Positions 36,813 through 48,390 of a stretch of 64,000 nt of DNA are shown here, piece by piece (within the stretch, counting starts at the first letter, position 1; each line of letters begins with the position of its first letter). The notes below the pieces were generated by a model, which saw only the letters and a program-made list of their open reading frames with translations, had not been told where the DNA came from and did not search any database. The translations under genes were made by a program, and so were the position numbers. This DNA is from Ectothiorhodospira mobilis (lineage in GTDB: Bacteria; Pseudomonadota; Gammaproteobacteria; Ectothiorhodospirales; Ectothiorhodospiraceae): NCBI RefSeq assembly GCF_900114895.1, contig NZ_FOUO01000002.1, positions 248,001 to 312,000 on the forward strand. The letters are read 5' to 3'.

Positions 36813-37630
36813 GCCCGGCACCCCCCTTCGGTTAAGCCCAGTGCCTCCCTCAGATGCCCCACCAGGGGCGGCACGGGTCTGGTCTTCCCCGCCAGGCAGG
36901 ATACCGGCCAGATGCCGATCAGGGTATTGGTGAGAAACAGGCCGTCCGCCCGCCACAGATCGGCCTCGCTGATCGCCCCCACACGGCAGGGGATCCCTCT
37001 GCGGTCCGCCAGCTCCATGACCCGGGCGCGGGTGATGCCGGCCACGCCACAGTGCTGCAGATCCGGCGTGCGCAACCCATCCCCGCACACCAGGAACAGG
37101 TTGCTCATGACCCCCTCCACCACCTGCCCTTCGGTGTCCCGCATGATCCCCTCCTGGACTTCATCATCCCACTCGGAACGGGCCAGGACCTGTTCCAGGC
37201 GATTGAGATGCTTGATCTCCGCAAGCCGGGGGTTGCGTGCCAGGCGGGTGGTGCATAGGCGCACCGCCACCCCCTCCCGGGACCATGCGTCGGGATGACG
37301 GGGTGCGGGGGCCACCTGCAGGATCCGGGTGGGCTGTGCGCCCTTCGGCGGGGCATAGCCCCGGGGACCGGGCCCCCGGGTCAGGATCAGCTTGAGGACC
37401 CCTGCATCCACCCCCGCGCAGACCCGTGAGATCTCCGCATCCAGCAGGTCGGGCCCCGGCAGCGGGATCCCCAGACGACGGCAACCCGCAGAGAGCCGGG
37501 TCCGATGCCGTTCCCAGCACACGGGGCTGCCGTGGTGGATGCGCAGGGTCTCGAACAGGCCATCCCCGTATTGCAGCCCCCGATCCTCTACAGGCAGGGT
37601 GTGGGCAGGCTGGCCGTTGACCAGGATCAT
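36809..37630 (-). CDS. pabC: Aminodeoxychorismate lyase
   Basis: This 273-residue fold type IV PLP enzyme converts 4-amino-4-deoxychorismate to p-aminobenzoate and pyruvate in folate synthesis. DRGLQYGDGLFETLR at the N-terminus, the PLP Lys in LAEIKHLNRLEQV, Glu in VVEGVMSNLF and the C-terminal LTNTLIGIWPV match PabC. ATG at 37630 gives the usual MILVNG start; a TTG further upstream is less likely. It sits between fabF and mltG, as in E. coli. Confidence 0.94.
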   Translation of the reverse strand: MILVNGQPAHTLPVEDRGLQYGDGLFETLRIHHGSPVCWERHRTRLSAGCRRLGIPLPGPDLLDAEISRVCAGVDAGVLKLILTRGPGPRGYAPPKGAQPTRILQVAPAPRHPDAWSREGVAVRLCTTRLARNPRLAEIKHLNRLEQVLARSEWDDEVQEGIMRDTEGQVVEGVMSNLFLVCGDGLRTPDLQHCGVAGITRARVMELADRRGIPCRVGAISEADLWRADGLFLTNTLIGIWPVSCLAGKTRPVPPLVGHLREALGLTEGGCRA

Positions 37631-37681
37631 GGCCGGATACCCGGCACCTTCGCCCCTTCCCAAGGCCCCGGCAACCGCCGA

Positions 37682-38920
37682 TCAGAGGGTATTGAAGACC
37701 AGGGAGCCGTTGGTGCCACCAAAGCCGAAGGAATTGGACAGGGCCACACGCGCCTGGGTCTCCCGGGGGGTATGGGGCACGAAGTCTAGGTCGCACTCCG
37801 GATCCGGGGTCTCCAGATTGATGGTGGGCGGCAGCACCCCGTGGTGCAGGGCCAGGGCGGTGAAGACCGCCTCCACGCCGCCGGCGGCCCCCAGCAGGTG
37901 GCCGGTCATGGACTTGGTGGAACTCACCGCCGCCTTATAGGCATGATCCCCCAGGGCCCGCTTGATGGCATTGGTCTCGGCCCGGTCGCCGGCGGGGGTG
38001 GAGGTGCCGTGGGCATTGATGTAGTCCACGTCCTCGGGGTTGAAACCGGCATCCTTCAGGGCGTTGCGCATGCACGTGGCGGCCCCCTCCCCGCCCTCGG
38101 AGGGCTGGGTCATGTGATAGGCGTCGGCGTTCCAGCCAAACCCGGAGAGTTCGCAATAGATGCGGGCACCGCGGGCCTTGGCATGCTCGTATTCCTCCAG
38201 CATCAGCACCCCGGCACCGTCTCCCAGCACGAAACCGTCCCGGTCCTTGTCCCATGGACGGCTGGCGTGCTCGGGATCGTCGTTGCGGGTGGACAGGGCA
38301 CGGGCCGCGGCAAAGCCGCCGATGCCCAGGGGGGTGGTGGCCATCTCGGCGCCGCCGGCAAGCATCATGTCGGCATCGCCGTACTTGATCATGCGCATGG
38401 CGTCACCGATGTTGTGGGTGCCGGTGGCACAGGCGGAGACGATGGAGATGTTGGGCCCCTTGAGGCCGAACCGGATGGAGAGGTTCCCGGCCACCATGTT
38501 GATGATGGCGCTGGGCACGAAGAAGGGGGAGATCTTGCGGGCCCCGCCCCTGAGATAGGCGCCGTAGCTCTTCTCGATGTAGGGCAGTCCGCCGATGCCG
38601 GAGCCGACGGCCACGCCGATGCGCTCGGCGTTGTCCTCGTCGATCTCGATCCCGGCGTCGCGCATGGCCTGAATACCCGCGGCCATGCCGTAATGGACAA
38701 AGGTGTCCATCTTGCGCTGTTCCTTGGGCGGGATGTACTCGTCGGCGTCGAAGTCCCGCACGGCCCCGGAGATCCGCACGGACATCTGGGAGGCGTCAAA
38801 GACCTCGATCGGTGTGATACCGCTGCGTCCCGCGAGGATGTTCTCCCACGCGGCCTGGATGGTGGAACCCACCGGCGAGACGATGCCGAGACCGGTAATG
38901 ACTACGCGCCGCTTAGACAA
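37682..38920 (-). CDS. fabF: Beta-ketoacyl-ACP synthase II
   Basis: This 412-residue condensing enzyme elongates acyl-ACP with malonyl-ACP. The active-site triad is Cys in VSACATGTH, His in NAHGTST and His in [11 protein letters not shown]. The C-terminal NSFGFGGTN loop is conserved. A TTG start at 38920 ([10 protein letters not shown]) is favoured by GAAGGGG six bases upstream and matches the E. coli length (413); an in-frame GTG at 38938 is possible. It follows acpP by about 100 bases in the fab cluster. Confidence 0.96.
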   Translation of the reverse strand: MSKRRVVITGLGIVSPVGSTIQAAWENILAGRSGITPIEVFDASQMSVRISGAVRDFDADEYIPPKEQRKMDTFVHYGMAAGIQAMRDAGIEIDEDNAERIGVAVGSGIGGLPYIEKSYGAYLRGGARKISPFFVPSAIINMVAGNLSIRFGLKGPNISIVSACATGTHNIGDAMRMIKYGDADMMLAGGAEMATTPLGIGGFAAARALSTRNDDPEHASRPWDKDRDGFVLGDGAGVLMLEEYEHAKARGARIYCELSGFGWNADAYHMTQPSEGGEGAATCMRNALKDAGFNPEDVDYINAHGTSTPAGDRAETNAIKRALGDHAYKAAVSSTKSMTGHLLGAAGGVEAVFTALALHHGVLPPTINLETPDPECDLDFVPHTPRETQARVALSNSFGFGGTNGSLVFNTL

Positions 38921-39022
38921 TCTGCACCCCTTCTTCACGAAATAAGGCGAACCTGCCGGCGCGGCGACGACCCGCCAGGGGGTGGCCGCCGCCGCACCGC
39001 CTTGCAGGGTTGAAAACCGCGA

Positions 39023-39265
39023 TCAGGCGTTGGGCAGGTGCTCGTTGATGTAGTCGATGGCCTGCTGCACGGTGGTGATCTTCTCGGCTTCTTCGTCGGG
39101 AATCTCCGTCTCGAATTCTTCTTCCAGGGCCATCACCAGCTCCACGGTATCCAGCGAATCCGCGCCGAGATCGTCGACGAAGGATGCGGAGGTCTTGACG
39201 TCCTCCTCCTTGACACCGAGTTGCTCGACGACGATTTTCTTGACGCGTTCTTCGATATTGCTCAT
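39023..39265 (-). CDS. acpP: Acyl carrier protein
   Basis: This 80-residue acidic four-helix protein has the phosphopantetheine Ser in [10 protein letters not shown]. It shuttles acyl chains among FabD, FabG, FabF and FabI. Sequence and length match AcpP closely. A minus-strand TACAAT (39313-39318 as ATTGTA) lies 47 bases upstream, so acpP probably has its own strong promoter within the cluster, as in E. coli. Confidence 0.98.
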   Translation of the reverse strand: MSNIEERVKKIVVEQLGVKEEDVKTSASFVDDLGADSLDTVELVMALEEEFETEIPDEEAEKITTVQQAIDYINEHLPNA

Positions 39266-39312
39266 GGTTAACGTATCCCCTTGATTTGAAAAGCAGCCGA
39301 AGCTGGGCCGCT

Positions 39313-39341
39313 ATTGTAGTGAATTCCCTTCGGCCGTTCCA
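39313..39341 (-). promoter_or_regulatory. Probable acpP promoter
   Basis: Reading the minus strand, TGGAAC and TACAAT are separated by 17 bases, with the -10 at 39313-39318 and the -35 at 39336-39341. The distance to the acpP ATG is suitable. The -35 is weak. Confidence 0.5.
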
Positions 39342-39374
39342 CTCCGTGCGGCGGGGTTCCCGCCGGACGACGCA

Positions 39375-40118
39375 TCAGGCCATGTACATGCCGCCATTGA
39401 CGTGAATGGTCTCGCCGGTGACATAGGCGGCCGCCGGGGAGGCCAGGAAGGCCACCACCTCGGCCACCTCCTCCGGCATCCCCAGACGTCCCAGGGGGAT
39501 CTGCCCCAGCAGCGCATCACGCTGCGCCTCCGGCAAATCCCGGGTCATGTCGGTGTCGATGAAACCGGGGGCCACCGTGTTCACCGTCACCCCCCGCGGC
39601 CCCACCTCCCGGGCCAGGGACTTGGTGAAGCCCAGGAGCCCTGCCTTGGCCGCGGCGTAATTGGTCTGGCCCGCGTTGCCGGAGGAGCCCACGACGGAAC
39701 CGATATGGATGATGCGGCCCCGGCGGGCCCGGGTCATGCCCCGCAGCACGGCCTTGCTCATACGGTAGACGGCGGTGAGGTTGGTACGGATGATATCCTC
39801 CCATTCCTCGTCCTTCATGCGCATGAGCAGATTATCCCGGGTGATGCCCGCGTTGTTCACCAGGATGCCCACCGGGCCGAATTCCTCGCTGACCTGTCGG
39901 ATGAGGCCGTCCACATCCTCCGGGCGGGTCACATCCAGCACCATGCCCCTGCCCCGGGCACCGGTCTCCTGCAGATAGGCCGTGATGGCCTCGGCCCCCT
40001 TCTCGCTGGTGGCGGTGCCCACCACGGTGGCCCCGCGGGCCGCCAGGGTCGTGGCGATGGCGCGGCCGATGCCCCGGCTGGCGCCGGTGACGAGCGCGAT
40101 TTCACCTTCAAGCGTCAT
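39375..40118 (-). CDS. fabG: 3-oxoacyl-ACP reductase
   Basis: This 247-residue classical SDR has the TGASRGIG cofactor motif, NNAG in LVNNAGITRDNL, Ser in GSVVGSSGN and Tyr-x3-Lys in TNYAAAKAG, plus the FabG-typical LLMRMKDEEW. It reduces 3-ketoacyl-ACP with NADPH. It lies between fabD and acpP in the standard order. The start at 40118 gives MTLEGEIALVTG. Confidence 0.97.
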   Translation of the reverse strand: MTLEGEIALVTGASRGIGRAIATTLAARGATVVGTATSEKGAEAITAYLQETGARGRGMVLDVTRPEDVDGLIRQVSEEFGPVGILVNNAGITRDNLLMRMKDEEWEDIIRTNLTAVYRMSKAVLRGMTRARRGRIIHIGSVVGSSGNAGQTNYAAAKAGLLGFTKSLAREVGPRGVTVNTVAPGFIDTDMTRDLPEAQRDALLGQIPLGRLGMPEEVAEVVAFLASPAAAYVTGETIHVNGGMYMA

Positions 40119-40173
40119 GCATGCTCCTCAAGTCTTTTTGCTTCCCGGCCCGGCTGGGTGGACACGGGTTGAA

Positions 40174-41112
40174 TCATACCCCGCGGCACGCGGCCAAGGC
40201 CTCGTTCAGGCTCTCCGGGTCCTGCACGCAGGTCAGCGACAGGGACCGGTCGATGCGCTTGTTCAGCCCGGTAAGCACCTTGCCGGGGCCCAGTTCTACC
40301 ACATGGGTCACCCCTTCGGAGGCCATGCGCCGCACGGTCTCCACCCAGCGCACCGGCCGGTGCATCTGCGCCGCCAGGGCGCCCCGGATCACCTTTGCTT
40401 CATCATGGCAAGCCACGTCCACGTTGTGAATCACCGGGATCGACGGCGTCCCCACGCGGATGGACTCCAACAGGACATGCATCTGGGAGGCGGCGGATTT
40501 CATCAGGCGGCAATGGGAAGGCACGCTCACCGGCAGGATCACACTGCGCTTGGCACCGGCGGCCTTCGCCCCTTCCACGGCGGCCTCCACGGCGGCCTTC
40601 TCGCCGGCGATCACCACCTGTCCCGGGGCGTTGAAATTCACCGCCTCCACGACCCCGTGCCCGCCGGCCTCCTGGCAGACGGCCTGCACCTGATCGTCCT
40701 CCAGGCCGAGGATGGCGGCCATGGCGCCACTGCCCTCGGCCACGGCGCCCTGCATGAGGCGTCCACGTTCGGCCACCACGCGTACCGCCGCATCAAAATC
40801 CAACGCCCCGGAGCACACCAGGGCGGTATATTCCCCCAGACTATGGCCGGCCATCATTTCGGGATCGGGGCCGCCCTGCTCCTTCCACACCCGCCAGACG
40901 GCCACGCCGGCCGCCAGCATGGCGGGCTGGGTGTTCTCCGTGCGGTTGAGTTCGGCCTCGGAGCCCTCCTGGGCAAGGGCCCACAGGTCCCGGCCCAGGA
41001 CCTCCGATGCCTCCTGGAAGGTCTCCCGCACCCGGGGATGGGCCGCCCCCAGGGCGGACAACATCCCAACGCACTGGGAGCCCTGACCGGGAAAGACGCA
41101 GGCAATCTTCAT
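40174..41112 (-). CDS. fabD: Malonyl-CoA:ACP transacylase
   Basis: This 312-residue acyltransferase has FPGQGSQ at the N-terminus, the nucleophile Ser in MAGHSLGEYTAL, Arg in VVAERGRLMQ and His in SVPSHCRLMK. It loads malonyl onto ACP. It is the first gene of this fab run: the region upstream goes straight to divergent infA, with no fabH, plsX or rpmF. Confidence 0.97.
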   Translation of the reverse strand: MKIACVFPGQGSQCVGMLSALGAAHPRVRETFQEASEVLGRDLWALAQEGSEAELNRTENTQPAMLAAGVAVWRVWKEQGGPDPEMMAGHSLGEYTALVCSGALDFDAAVRVVAERGRLMQGAVAEGSGAMAAILGLEDDQVQAVCQEAGGHGVVEAVNFNAPGQVVIAGEKAAVEAAVEGAKAAGAKRSVILPVSVPSHCRLMKSAASQMHVLLESIRVGTPSIPVIHNVDVACHDEAKVIRGALAAQMHRPVRWVETVRRMASEGVTHVVELGPGKVLTGLNKRIDRSLSLTCVQDPESLNEALAACRGV

Positions 41113-41217
41113 GGACGGAATCCTTCACGGAGATCGGAATCAAGCCGCGTAGTGTAGGCAAACCACGGGGTTCGGGGCAATGATGAAAATGGCCTTCCCG
41201 GGGGGCTCTCGCGGCCC

Positions 41218-41245
41218 TTGTGTTATGCCGCCCATTGTTGATAAT
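41218..41245 (+). promoter_or_regulatory. Probable sigma-70 promoter of infA
   Basis: TTGTGT (41218-41223) and GATAAT (41240-41245) are separated by 16 bases and lie 34 bases before the infA ATG. This is among the best promoter matches seen in the window. Confidence 0.6.
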
Positions 41246-41279
41246 GAGCGACTTCGCTTGCTCAACCCTGTACAGGCGT

Positions 41280-41498
41280 ATGCCGAAAGAAGACCACATC
41301 GAACTGGATGGCACGGTGCTGGAAAATCTGCCCAACACCATGTTCCGAGTTGAACTGGACAACGGACATGTGGTGACAGCCCATATCTCCGGTCGCATGC
41401 GCAAGCATTACATCCGCATCCTGCGCGGAGACCGGGTCACGGTGCAGATGACGCCCTATGACCTGACCAAGGGACGGATCGTCTACCGGAACAAGTAG
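41280..41498 (+). CDS. infA: Translation initiation factor IF-1
   Basis: This 72-residue S1/OB-fold protein has exactly the family length and begins [11 protein letters not shown]. Core segments [23 protein letters not shown] and [13 protein letters not shown] match IF-1. It binds the ribosomal A site in the 30S initiation complex. The ATG at 41280 is chosen; a 20-residue in-frame extension begins at the promoter and is rejected. It is convergent with clpA, a neighbour arrangement also seen in pseudomonads. Confidence 0.98.
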   Translation: MPKEDHIELDGTVLENLPNTMFRVELDNGHVVTAHISGRMRKHYIRILRGDRVTVQMTPYDLTKGRIVYRNK

Positions 41499-41581
41499 TT
41501 CCGGCGAGCCATGCACCCCCTTCTCCCGGACCGGAGGGAACCGGTCCCGGGCCGCATTGGCCTTGCCCAAAGCCCCGCCCC

Positions 41582-41612
41582 CAAAGCAACCGCCCGGCTC
41601 GGGGCCGGGCGG
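41582..41612 (-). terminator. Probable terminator of clpA
   Basis: The arms 41590-41598 and 41604-41612 form a perfect 9-bp GC stem with a 5-base loop, followed on the minus strand by TTGCTTTGG. It is 37 bases past the clpA stop and also lies between convergent infA and clpA. Confidence 0.6.
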
Positions 41613-41648
41613 GACGCTGGGACCGATGGGCGTGGTGCGAAGGGGGGG

Positions 41649-43913
41649 TCAGTGCACCGCCTCCTCGGCGAAATCCAGGGTGAGCTTGTCACCGCTGACC
41701 CCCACGTGCACCTCGCCACCCCCCACGAGACGGCCGAACAGCACCTCCTCCGCCAGGGGTTTCTTGATGTGCTCCTGGATCACCCGGGCCATGGGCCGGG
41801 CCCCCATGGCGGGGTCGTAGCCGTGCTCAGCCAGCCAGGCCCGGGCATCGTCGTCCACCACCAGCACCACCTTCTTCTCGTCCAGCTGGGCCTGGAGCTG
41901 GGTGAGGAACTTGTCCACGACGCTGGCGATGGTGACGGCATCCAGGGCCTTGAACTGGATGATGGCATCCAGGCGATTGCGGAATTCCGGGCTGAAGGTG
42001 CGCTTGAGCACCTCCATGGCATCCGTGGAATGGTCCTGGGGGGTGAAGCCCACGGAACGCCGGCTGGCCACCTCGGCCCCGGCATTGCTGGTCATCACCA
42101 GGATCACGTTGCGGAAATCCACCTTGCGTCCGTTGGTGTCCGTCAGGGTGCCGTGGTCCATCACCTGCAGCAGTAGGTTGAACACATCCGGATGGGCCTT
42201 CTCCACCTCGTCCAGGAGCAGCACCGCATGGGGCTGCTTGAGGATGGCATCGGTGAGCAGACCGCCCTCGTCGTAGCCCACGTACCCCGGAGGGGCCCCG
42301 ATGAGCCGGGAGACGGTGTGCCGCTCCATGTACTCGGACATGTCGAAGCGCACCAGTTCGATCCCCAGGATCTGGGCCAGCTGACGGGTCACCTCGGTCT
42401 TGCCCACGCCGGTGGGGCCGGCGAAGAGGAAGGAGCCGATGGGCTTGTTGCTGTCCGCCAGTCCGGAGCGGGACATCTTGATGGCCGCTGCCAGGGTCTC
42501 GATGGGCTCGTCCTGACCGAACACCACCATCTTCAGGTTCCGCTCCAGGTTCTTCAGGGTCTCCATATCGGAGGCGGAGACGCTCTTGGGCGGGATGCGG
42601 GCGATCTTGGCCACGATATTCTCCACATCCTGCACCGAGATGGTCTTCTTGCGCTGGCTCACCGGCACGAGACGGCGGTTGGCGCCGGCCTCGTCGATGA
42701 CATCGATGGCCTTGTCCGGCAGATGCCGGTCGGTGATGTAGCGGCTGGAGAGTTCCGCCGCCGCGCGCAGGGCCTTGTTGGTATAGCGCACGTCATGGTG
42801 CGACTCGAAGCGGCTCTTGAGCCCCCGCAGGATCTCGTAGGTCTCGTCCACCGTGGGCTCGTTCACGTCGATCTTCTGGAAACGCCGCGCCAGGGCGCGA
42901 TCCTTCTCGAAGATGCCGCGGTATTCCTGATAGGTGGTGGAGCCGATGCATTTGAGCTCACCGGAGGCCAGCATGGGCTTGATGAGGTTGGAGGCATCCA
43001 TGACGCCGCCGGAGGCAGAACCCGCGCCGATGATGGTGTGGATCTCGTCGATGAAGAGCACGGCCCCGGGCTGGCGGCGCAGCTGCCCCAGCACCCCCTT
43101 GAGGCGTTTCTCGAAGTCGCCGCGGTACTTCGTGCCGGCCACCAGGGCACCCAGGTCCAGGGCGTAGATGGTGCTGCGCTGCAGGACCTCCGGCACGTCC
43201 CCGTCCACGATCTTCTTCGCCAGCCCCTCGGCGATGGCCGTCTTGCCCACACCGGCCTCCCCCACGAACAGGGGGTTGTTCTTGCGCCGGCGGCAGAGGA
43301 TCTGCACCGTGCGCTCCAGTTCATGGCCGCGGCCGATGAGGGGGTCGATCTTGCCCTTGCGGGCCTGGTCGTTGAGGTTGGTGGCGAAGTTTTCCAGGGG
43401 ACTCTTGCGCCCGGACTCCTCCCCCTCCTGGGCCTCGGCGGAACCGCTGGAGGCGGCATCCTCGTCCTGGGATTCGTCGGGCACCTTGGAGATGCCGTGG
43501 GAGATGTAGTTGACCACGTCCAGCCGTGCCAGGTCGTGCTGGCCCAGCAGATAGACGGCGTGGGACTCCTGCTCGCCGAAGATGGCGACGAGGACATTGG
43601 CCCCCGTCACCTCCTTCTTGCCGGAGGATTGCACGTGGAAGACCGCCCGCTGCAGCACGCGCTGGAAGCCCAGGGTGGGCTGGGTGTCCCGGGGATCCTT
43701 GGCCGGCAGCTTCGGGGTGTTGGTGTCCACGAACTCCTCCAGCTGGCGGCGCAGGGTCTCCACGTTCACCCCGCAGGCCCGCAGTACGTTCACGGCCGTG
43801 GGATTGTCCGTGAGGGCGAGCAGCAGGTGCTCCACCGTCATGAACTCGTGCCGCTTCTCCCGCGCGGCCTTGAAGGCCATGTTGAGTGAAAACTCGAGTT
43901 CTTTATTCAGCAT
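41649..43913 (-). CDS. clpA: ATP-dependent Clp protease ATP-binding subunit ClpA
   Basis: This 754-residue Hsp100 unfoldase has an N-domain (about 1-140), AAA-1 with [13 protein letters not shown] and AAA-2 with [12 protein letters not shown]. Walker B segments [11 protein letters not shown] and [12 protein letters not shown] and the arginine-finger region are also present. It threads substrates into ClpP and receives N-degron substrates from ClpS. Length matches E. coli ClpA (758). It starts 12 bases after the clpS stop, so clpS-clpA is an operon. Confidence 0.98.
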   Translation of the reverse strand: MLNKELEFSLNMAFKAAREKRHEFMTVEHLLLALTDNPTAVNVLRACGVNVETLRRQLEEFVDTNTPKLPAKDPRDTQPTLGFQRVLQRAVFHVQSSGKKEVTGANVLVAIFGEQESHAVYLLGQHDLARLDVVNYISHGISKVPDESQDEDAASSGSAEAQEGEESGRKSPLENFATNLNDQARKGKIDPLIGRGHELERTVQILCRRRKNNPLFVGEAGVGKTAIAEGLAKKIVDGDVPEVLQRSTIYALDLGALVAGTKYRGDFEKRLKGVLGQLRRQPGAVLFIDEIHTIIGAGSASGGVMDASNLIKPMLASGELKCIGSTTYQEYRGIFEKDRALARRFQKIDVNEPTVDETYEILRGLKSRFESHHDVRYTNKALRAAAELSSRYITDRHLPDKAIDVIDEAGANRRLVPVSQRKKTISVQDVENIVAKIARIPPKSVSASDMETLKNLERNLKMVVFGQDEPIETLAAAIKMSRSGLADSNKPIGSFLFAGPTGVGKTEVTRQLAQILGIELVRFDMSEYMERHTVSRLIGAPPGYVGYDEGGLLTDAILKQPHAVLLLDEVEKAHPDVFNLLLQVMDHGTLTDTNGRKVDFRNVILVMTSNAGAEVASRRSVGFTPQDHSTDAMEVLKRTFSPEFRNRLDAIIQFKALDAVTIASVVDKFLTQLQAQLDEKKVVLVVDDDARAWLAEHGYDPAMGARPMARVIQEHIKKPLAEEVLFGRLVGGGEVHVGVSGDKLTLDFAEEAVH

Positions 43914-43925
43914 GATCGTACCGCT

Positions 43926-44246
43926 CTAGGCTTCTTCCATCGTGCACAGCAAAGGATGCTGGTGCTCCCGTGAATAATCGTTGACCTGCGCCACCTTCGT
44001 CTCGGCGATATCCCGAGTATAGATGCCGCACACCCCCTTGCCCCGGGTATGCACGTGCAGCATGACCCGGGTGGCCTTTTCCCGGTCCATGGCGAAGAAC
44101 ACCTCCAACACCTCCACCACGAACTCCATGGGGGTGTAGTCGTCGTTCAACAGCACCACCTTGTACTGGGGCGGTTGCTTGAGCCTGGGTTTGGCTTCGT
44201 CGACGGCGAGACCGCCGTCCTCCGGTCGCTTGGGTTCTTCTCCCAT
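43926..44246 (-). CDS. clpS: ATP-dependent Clp protease adaptor ClpS
   Basis: This 106-residue adaptor has the hallmark [20 protein letters not shown] and the later [24 protein letters not shown] region, whose conserved residues form the N-degron pocket. It delivers proteins with N-terminal Leu, Phe, Trp or Tyr to ClpA. It is upstream of and tightly spaced with clpA. The longer overlapping frame (43903-44280) is out of frame and rejected. Confidence 0.97.
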   Translation of the reverse strand: MGEEPKRPEDGGLAVDEAKPRLKQPPQYKVVLLNDDYTPMEFVVEVLEVFFAMDREKATRVMLHVHTRGKGVCGIYTRDIAETKVAQVNDYSREHQHPLLCTMEEA

Positions 44247-44377
44247 GGTCTTTGATCGGTCTGCGCTGGAAACGTTTCACTGTGGGAAGAATGGGCCGCG
44301 CCCCCCTGCCCTCTGTCTAGCACAGCCGGCACCGGGTGTCGCGGGGGCCGCGTCAGGAAACGGCCCTTGGAGCGGTG

Positions 44378-44404
44378 GGCCCCGGGGAATCGTGCCCCGG
44401 GGCC
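44378..44404. other. Ten-bp GC hairpin between icd and clpS
   Basis: GGCCCCGGGG (44378-44387) and CCCCGGGGCC (44395-44404) pair around AATCGTG. It lies 65 bases past the icd stop and upstream of clpS on the minus strand. No T-tract is present; termination or mRNA 3'-end protection is likely. Confidence 0.5.
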
Positions 44405-44468
44405 GAATGACTGCAACGCAGGCCCGGGCGGATCGCCTGTCCCGGGCCGCGCGCATCGGGGAAACCGA

Positions 44469-45725
<1,257 letters not shown>

Positions 45726-45768
45726 ATGGGCTCCTGAATAGATGGATGTGGATTCCGATGATGCCGGG

Positions 45769-45774
45769 ATTATA
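45769..45774 (-). promoter_or_regulatory. Perfect -10 box upstream of icd
   Basis: On the minus strand this reads TATAAT, 44 bases before the icd ATG. No good -35 is seen at 17 bases. Confidence 0.5.
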
Positions 45775-45867
45775 CACGCCAAGACCCGGCCCGTCGGTGA
45801 CCCCCGTGCGTCCCTGCCCGGGCCCTGCCCATGCCGCCGCCACCCACCCCGACCCGGATACCCTGCC

Positions 45868-46347
45868 ATGCCCTGGACCCCCCGCGTCACCGTCGCCGCC
45901 GTCGTGGAACGGGAAGGCCGCTTCCTCCTGGTGGAGGAACGGGCCGACGGACGGCGCGTGTTCAATCAGCCCGCCGGCCACCTGGAGGATGGGGAATCCC
46001 TGCTCCAGGCCACGGTACGGGAGACCCTGGAAGAGACGGGCCGGGCCTTCACGCCGCAATCCCTGGTGGGAATCTACCGCTGGAGGCATCCGCAAAGCGG
46101 ACTCACCTTCCTGCGCGTGGCCATCGCCGGGGAGGTGGGCGAGCGGGTGCCCGGATCGCGCCTGGACCCGGACATCCTGGAGACCCACTGGCTGCCCCGG
46201 GAGCACCTGGCCCGGGAACCGGCCGGCCTGCGCAGCCCGTTGGTGCTGCGCTGCATCGACGACTATCTGGCCGGACGACACCACCCCCTGGATCTGTTGG
46301 TGGACCTGGAAACGAACCCGGATGCACAGCCGGCCCCCGGCGGTTAG
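45868..46347 (+). CDS. nudJ: NUDIX hydrolase, NudJ-like phosphatase
   Basis: This 159-residue protein has a complete NUDIX box starting [18 protein letters not shown] and ending EETG. Its position before mnmA and hflD matches E. coli nudJ, a hydroxymethylpyrimidine/thiamine pyrophosphatase. The ATG at 45868 gives [13 protein letters not shown]; the extension to 45742 reaches into the icd promoter and is rejected. It overlaps nothing and ends 35 bases before mnmA. Confidence 0.92.
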   Translation: MPWTPRVTVAAVVEREGRFLLVEERADGRRVFNQPAGHLEDGESLLQATVRETLEETGRAFTPQSLVGIYRWRHPQSGLTFLRVAIAGEVGERVPGSRLDPDILETHWLPREHLAREPAGLRSPLVLRCIDDYLAGRHHPLDLLVDLETNPDAQPAPGG

Positions 46348-46382
46348 AATCCTCACCCCCCATGCGATCGCGGTTGCCCTGC

Positions 46383-47567
46383 ATGCCCCATCCCCGTGCA
46401 CAACGTGTCCTTGTCGGTCTCTCCGGCGGCGTCGACTCCTCCGTGGCCGCCCTGCGCCTGCTGCAGCAGGGCTATCGTGTGGAGGGTCTGTTCATGAAGA
46501 ACTGGGAGGACGACGACGAGCCCGGATACTGCGCCGCCGCCCAGGACCTGGAGGACGCCCGGGCCGTATGCGAGGACCTGGAGATCCCCCTGCACAAGGT
46601 AAACTTCGCCCGGAACTACCGGGACCGGGTCTTCGCCCATTTCCTGGCGGAGTACGAAGCCGGACGCACCCCCAATCCGGACATCCTCTGCAACCGGGAG
46701 ATCAAGTTCAAAGCCTTCCTGGACTACGCCCTGGACAAGGGAGCCGATTGCATCGCCACCGGCCATTACGCCCGGGTGGAGCAGGACTCCACGAGCGGCG
46801 AATGGCGGCTGCTGCAGGGGGTGGATGCGGGCAAGGACCAGTCCTATTTCCTCCACGCCCTGGGCCAGCGGGCCCTGTCCCACACCCTCTTTCCCCTGGG
46901 GGATCTGCACAAGAGCATGGTGCGGGAGATGGCCGCCGAGGCCGGTTTCGCCAATCATGCCAAGAAGGACAGCACCGGCATCTGCTTCATCGGCGAGCGC
47001 CGTTTCCGGGATTTCCTGCAGCGCTACCTGCCGGCGCGGCCGGGGGAGATCGTGGATCCCCAAGGCCGGGTCCTGGGGGAACACCAGGGTCTGATGTACT
47101 ACACGCCAGGGCAACGCCAGGGGCTGGGGATCGGGGGCACCGCCGGAGGGGCGGAGGCCCCGTGGTATGTGGCAGGTAAGGACCTGGCCCGCAACCACCT
47201 CATCGTCGTCCAGGGGCACGACCACCCGGCCCTGCTCGCCACGGCCCTCAGCGCCGGCGAGGTGCACTGGATCCGGGGCACCCCCGAGTCCCTGCCGCTG
47301 CGCTGCCAGGCCAAGATCCGTTACCGCCAGCCCCATCAGGACTGTGTGGTGGAGGCTGATCCCCATGGGCGGGGGGGGCTTCGGGTGCGCTTCGACCAGC
47401 CCCAGCGGGCCGTGGCCCCGGGACAATCGGTGGTCTTCTACCGCGGGGTGCAGTGCCTGGGTGGCGGCGTCATCACCGCCCGGGAACCCCTGCGCCTCCT
47501 CCCGGGGGAAACCCCTTCTCCTTCAACCCCAGAGATGGAAACCCTGCGTGGAAGCCTCGAACCGTAA
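46383..47567 (+). CDS. mnmA: tRNA-specific 2-thiouridylase
   Basis: This 394-residue enzyme makes s2U34 in Lys, Glu and Gln tRNAs. PP-loop [13 protein letters not shown], catalytic Cys in [11 protein letters not shown] and persulfide Cys in [10 protein letters not shown] are all present, with [13 protein letters not shown] near the N-terminus. ATG at 46383 matches the usual N-terminus; an ATG at 46362 is possible, and much longer in-frame extensions run through nudJ. It belongs to the nudJ-mnmA-hflD cluster. Confidence 0.97.
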   Translation: MPHPRAQRVLVGLSGGVDSSVAALRLLQQGYRVEGLFMKNWEDDDEPGYCAAAQDLEDARAVCEDLEIPLHKVNFARNYRDRVFAHFLAEYEAGRTPNPDILCNREIKFKAFLDYALDKGADCIATGHYARVEQDSTSGEWRLLQGVDAGKDQSYFLHALGQRALSHTLFPLGDLHKSMVREMAAEAGFANHAKKDSTGICFIGERRFRDFLQRYLPARPGEIVDPQGRVLGEHQGLMYYTPGQRQGLGIGGTAGGAEAPWYVAGKDLARNHLIVVQGHDHPALLATALSAGEVHWIRGTPESLPLRCQAKIRYRQPHQDCVVEADPHGRGGLRVRFDQPQRAVAPGQSVVFYRGVQCLGGGVITAREPLRLLPGETPSPSTPEMETLRGSLEP

Positions 47568-48180
47568 CCGCACCCTGGCCCTTGCGGCCATGTTCCAGTC
47601 CGCCGTCCTGGTCAAGGAGCTGGCCTGGCAAGGCCGCTGCGACCTGGACCCGCTGCAGACCCTGGTCTCCAGCCTGTTCGCCTTCGAGGCGGAGAGCCTG
47701 GAGGCGGTCTACGGCGGCGTGGAGCACCTGGAACGGGGGCTGCGCACCCTGGTGGAACAGATGGACGCCCCCTCGGGACGCATCGACGGGGAGATCTCCC
47801 GCTATCTCATCAACCTGATGGACCTGGAGCGCAGGCTGAGGAAACAACCGGACAGGACCCGGACCCTGCGCCAGGGCATCGAGGTGGCCCAGAGCCAGAG
47901 CGAGGTCTTCGGCCTGACCCACGAGAATGTCATGGCCCGCCTGGGCCAGACCTACCAGGACAGCATCAGCCAGCTGGGACCGCGCATCCTCGTGCAGGGG
48001 GAGCAGACCCACCTGTCCAACCAGGACACGGCGGCCCGCATCCGCACGGCCCTGCTGGGAGGCATCCGGGGGGCGGTACTCTGGCGTCAGGCCGGGGGCT
48101 CCCGCTGGCGCCTCCTGCTGGGGCGCAATGCCCTGGTGCAGGAAGCCCGCGGCATGCTGGAGCACATCGTCGACGACTGA
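47548..48180 (+). CDS. hflD: High frequency lysogenization protein HflD
   Basis: This 210-residue protein matches Hfl[46 protein letters not shown] and [19 protein letters not shown]. In E. coli it is a peripheral inner-membrane protein that interacts with the phage lambda CII protein; its housekeeping role is unclear. GTG at 47548 overlaps the end of mnmA by 20 bases and gives the family N-terminus. purB, its usual next neighbour, is displaced by about 11.7 kb. Confidence 0.95.
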   Translation: MEASNRNRTLALAAMFQSAVLVKELAWQGRCDLDPLQTLVSSLFAFEAESLEAVYGGVEHLERGLRTLVEQMDAPSGRIDGEISRYLINLMDLERRLRKQPDRTRTLRQGIEVAQSQSEVFGLTHENVMARLGQTYQDSISQLGPRILVQGEQTHLSNQDTAARIRTALLGGIRGAVLWRQAGGSRWRLLLGRNALVQEARGMLEHIVDD

Positions 48181-48288
48181 TGCGTGCCCCCACCCTATGC
48201 GCCAACGCAGCACGGGCGAGAATGATGAGTCGTAGTGGCTCCAGAGCCTGAGCACCTTCACCACTCGCTCGTCTACGCCTTTTTCCAA
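48181..48288 (-). pseudogene. Possible fragment of an unidentified reading frame
   Basis: On the minus strand this stretch encodes a natural-looking peptide (EKGVDERVVKVLRLWSHYDS, then SFSPVLRWR). It has no Shine-Dalgarno site, begins only with TTG, and then runs antisense into hflD. Its composition is less GC-rich than the neighbours. It may be the end of a gene whose rest has been lost, but chance cannot be excluded. Confidence 0.25.
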
Positions 48289-48300
48289 GCAGGGGGCTTT

Positions 48301-48342
48301 CCTGAAAAAACGGGGCCGGATCCAGAGATCCGGCCCCGTTTT
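48301..48342. terminator. Bidirectional Rho-independent terminator between hflD and acnB
   Basis: The arms 48307-48322 and 48327-48342 are perfectly complementary over 16 bases around a CAGA loop. Four Ts end the stem on the plus strand and six As precede it on the left, so each strand has a T-tract. It separates two convergent genes. Confidence 0.92.
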
Positions 48343-48390
48343 CAGGCCCCTGTTTTCAGGCCATGAGCACGTCGCCCCTGGCGGCGTGGG

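Noticed and set aside
42192-43889. 565-codon plus-strand frame opposite clpA
   Set aside because: It is a shadow of clpA with no domain.
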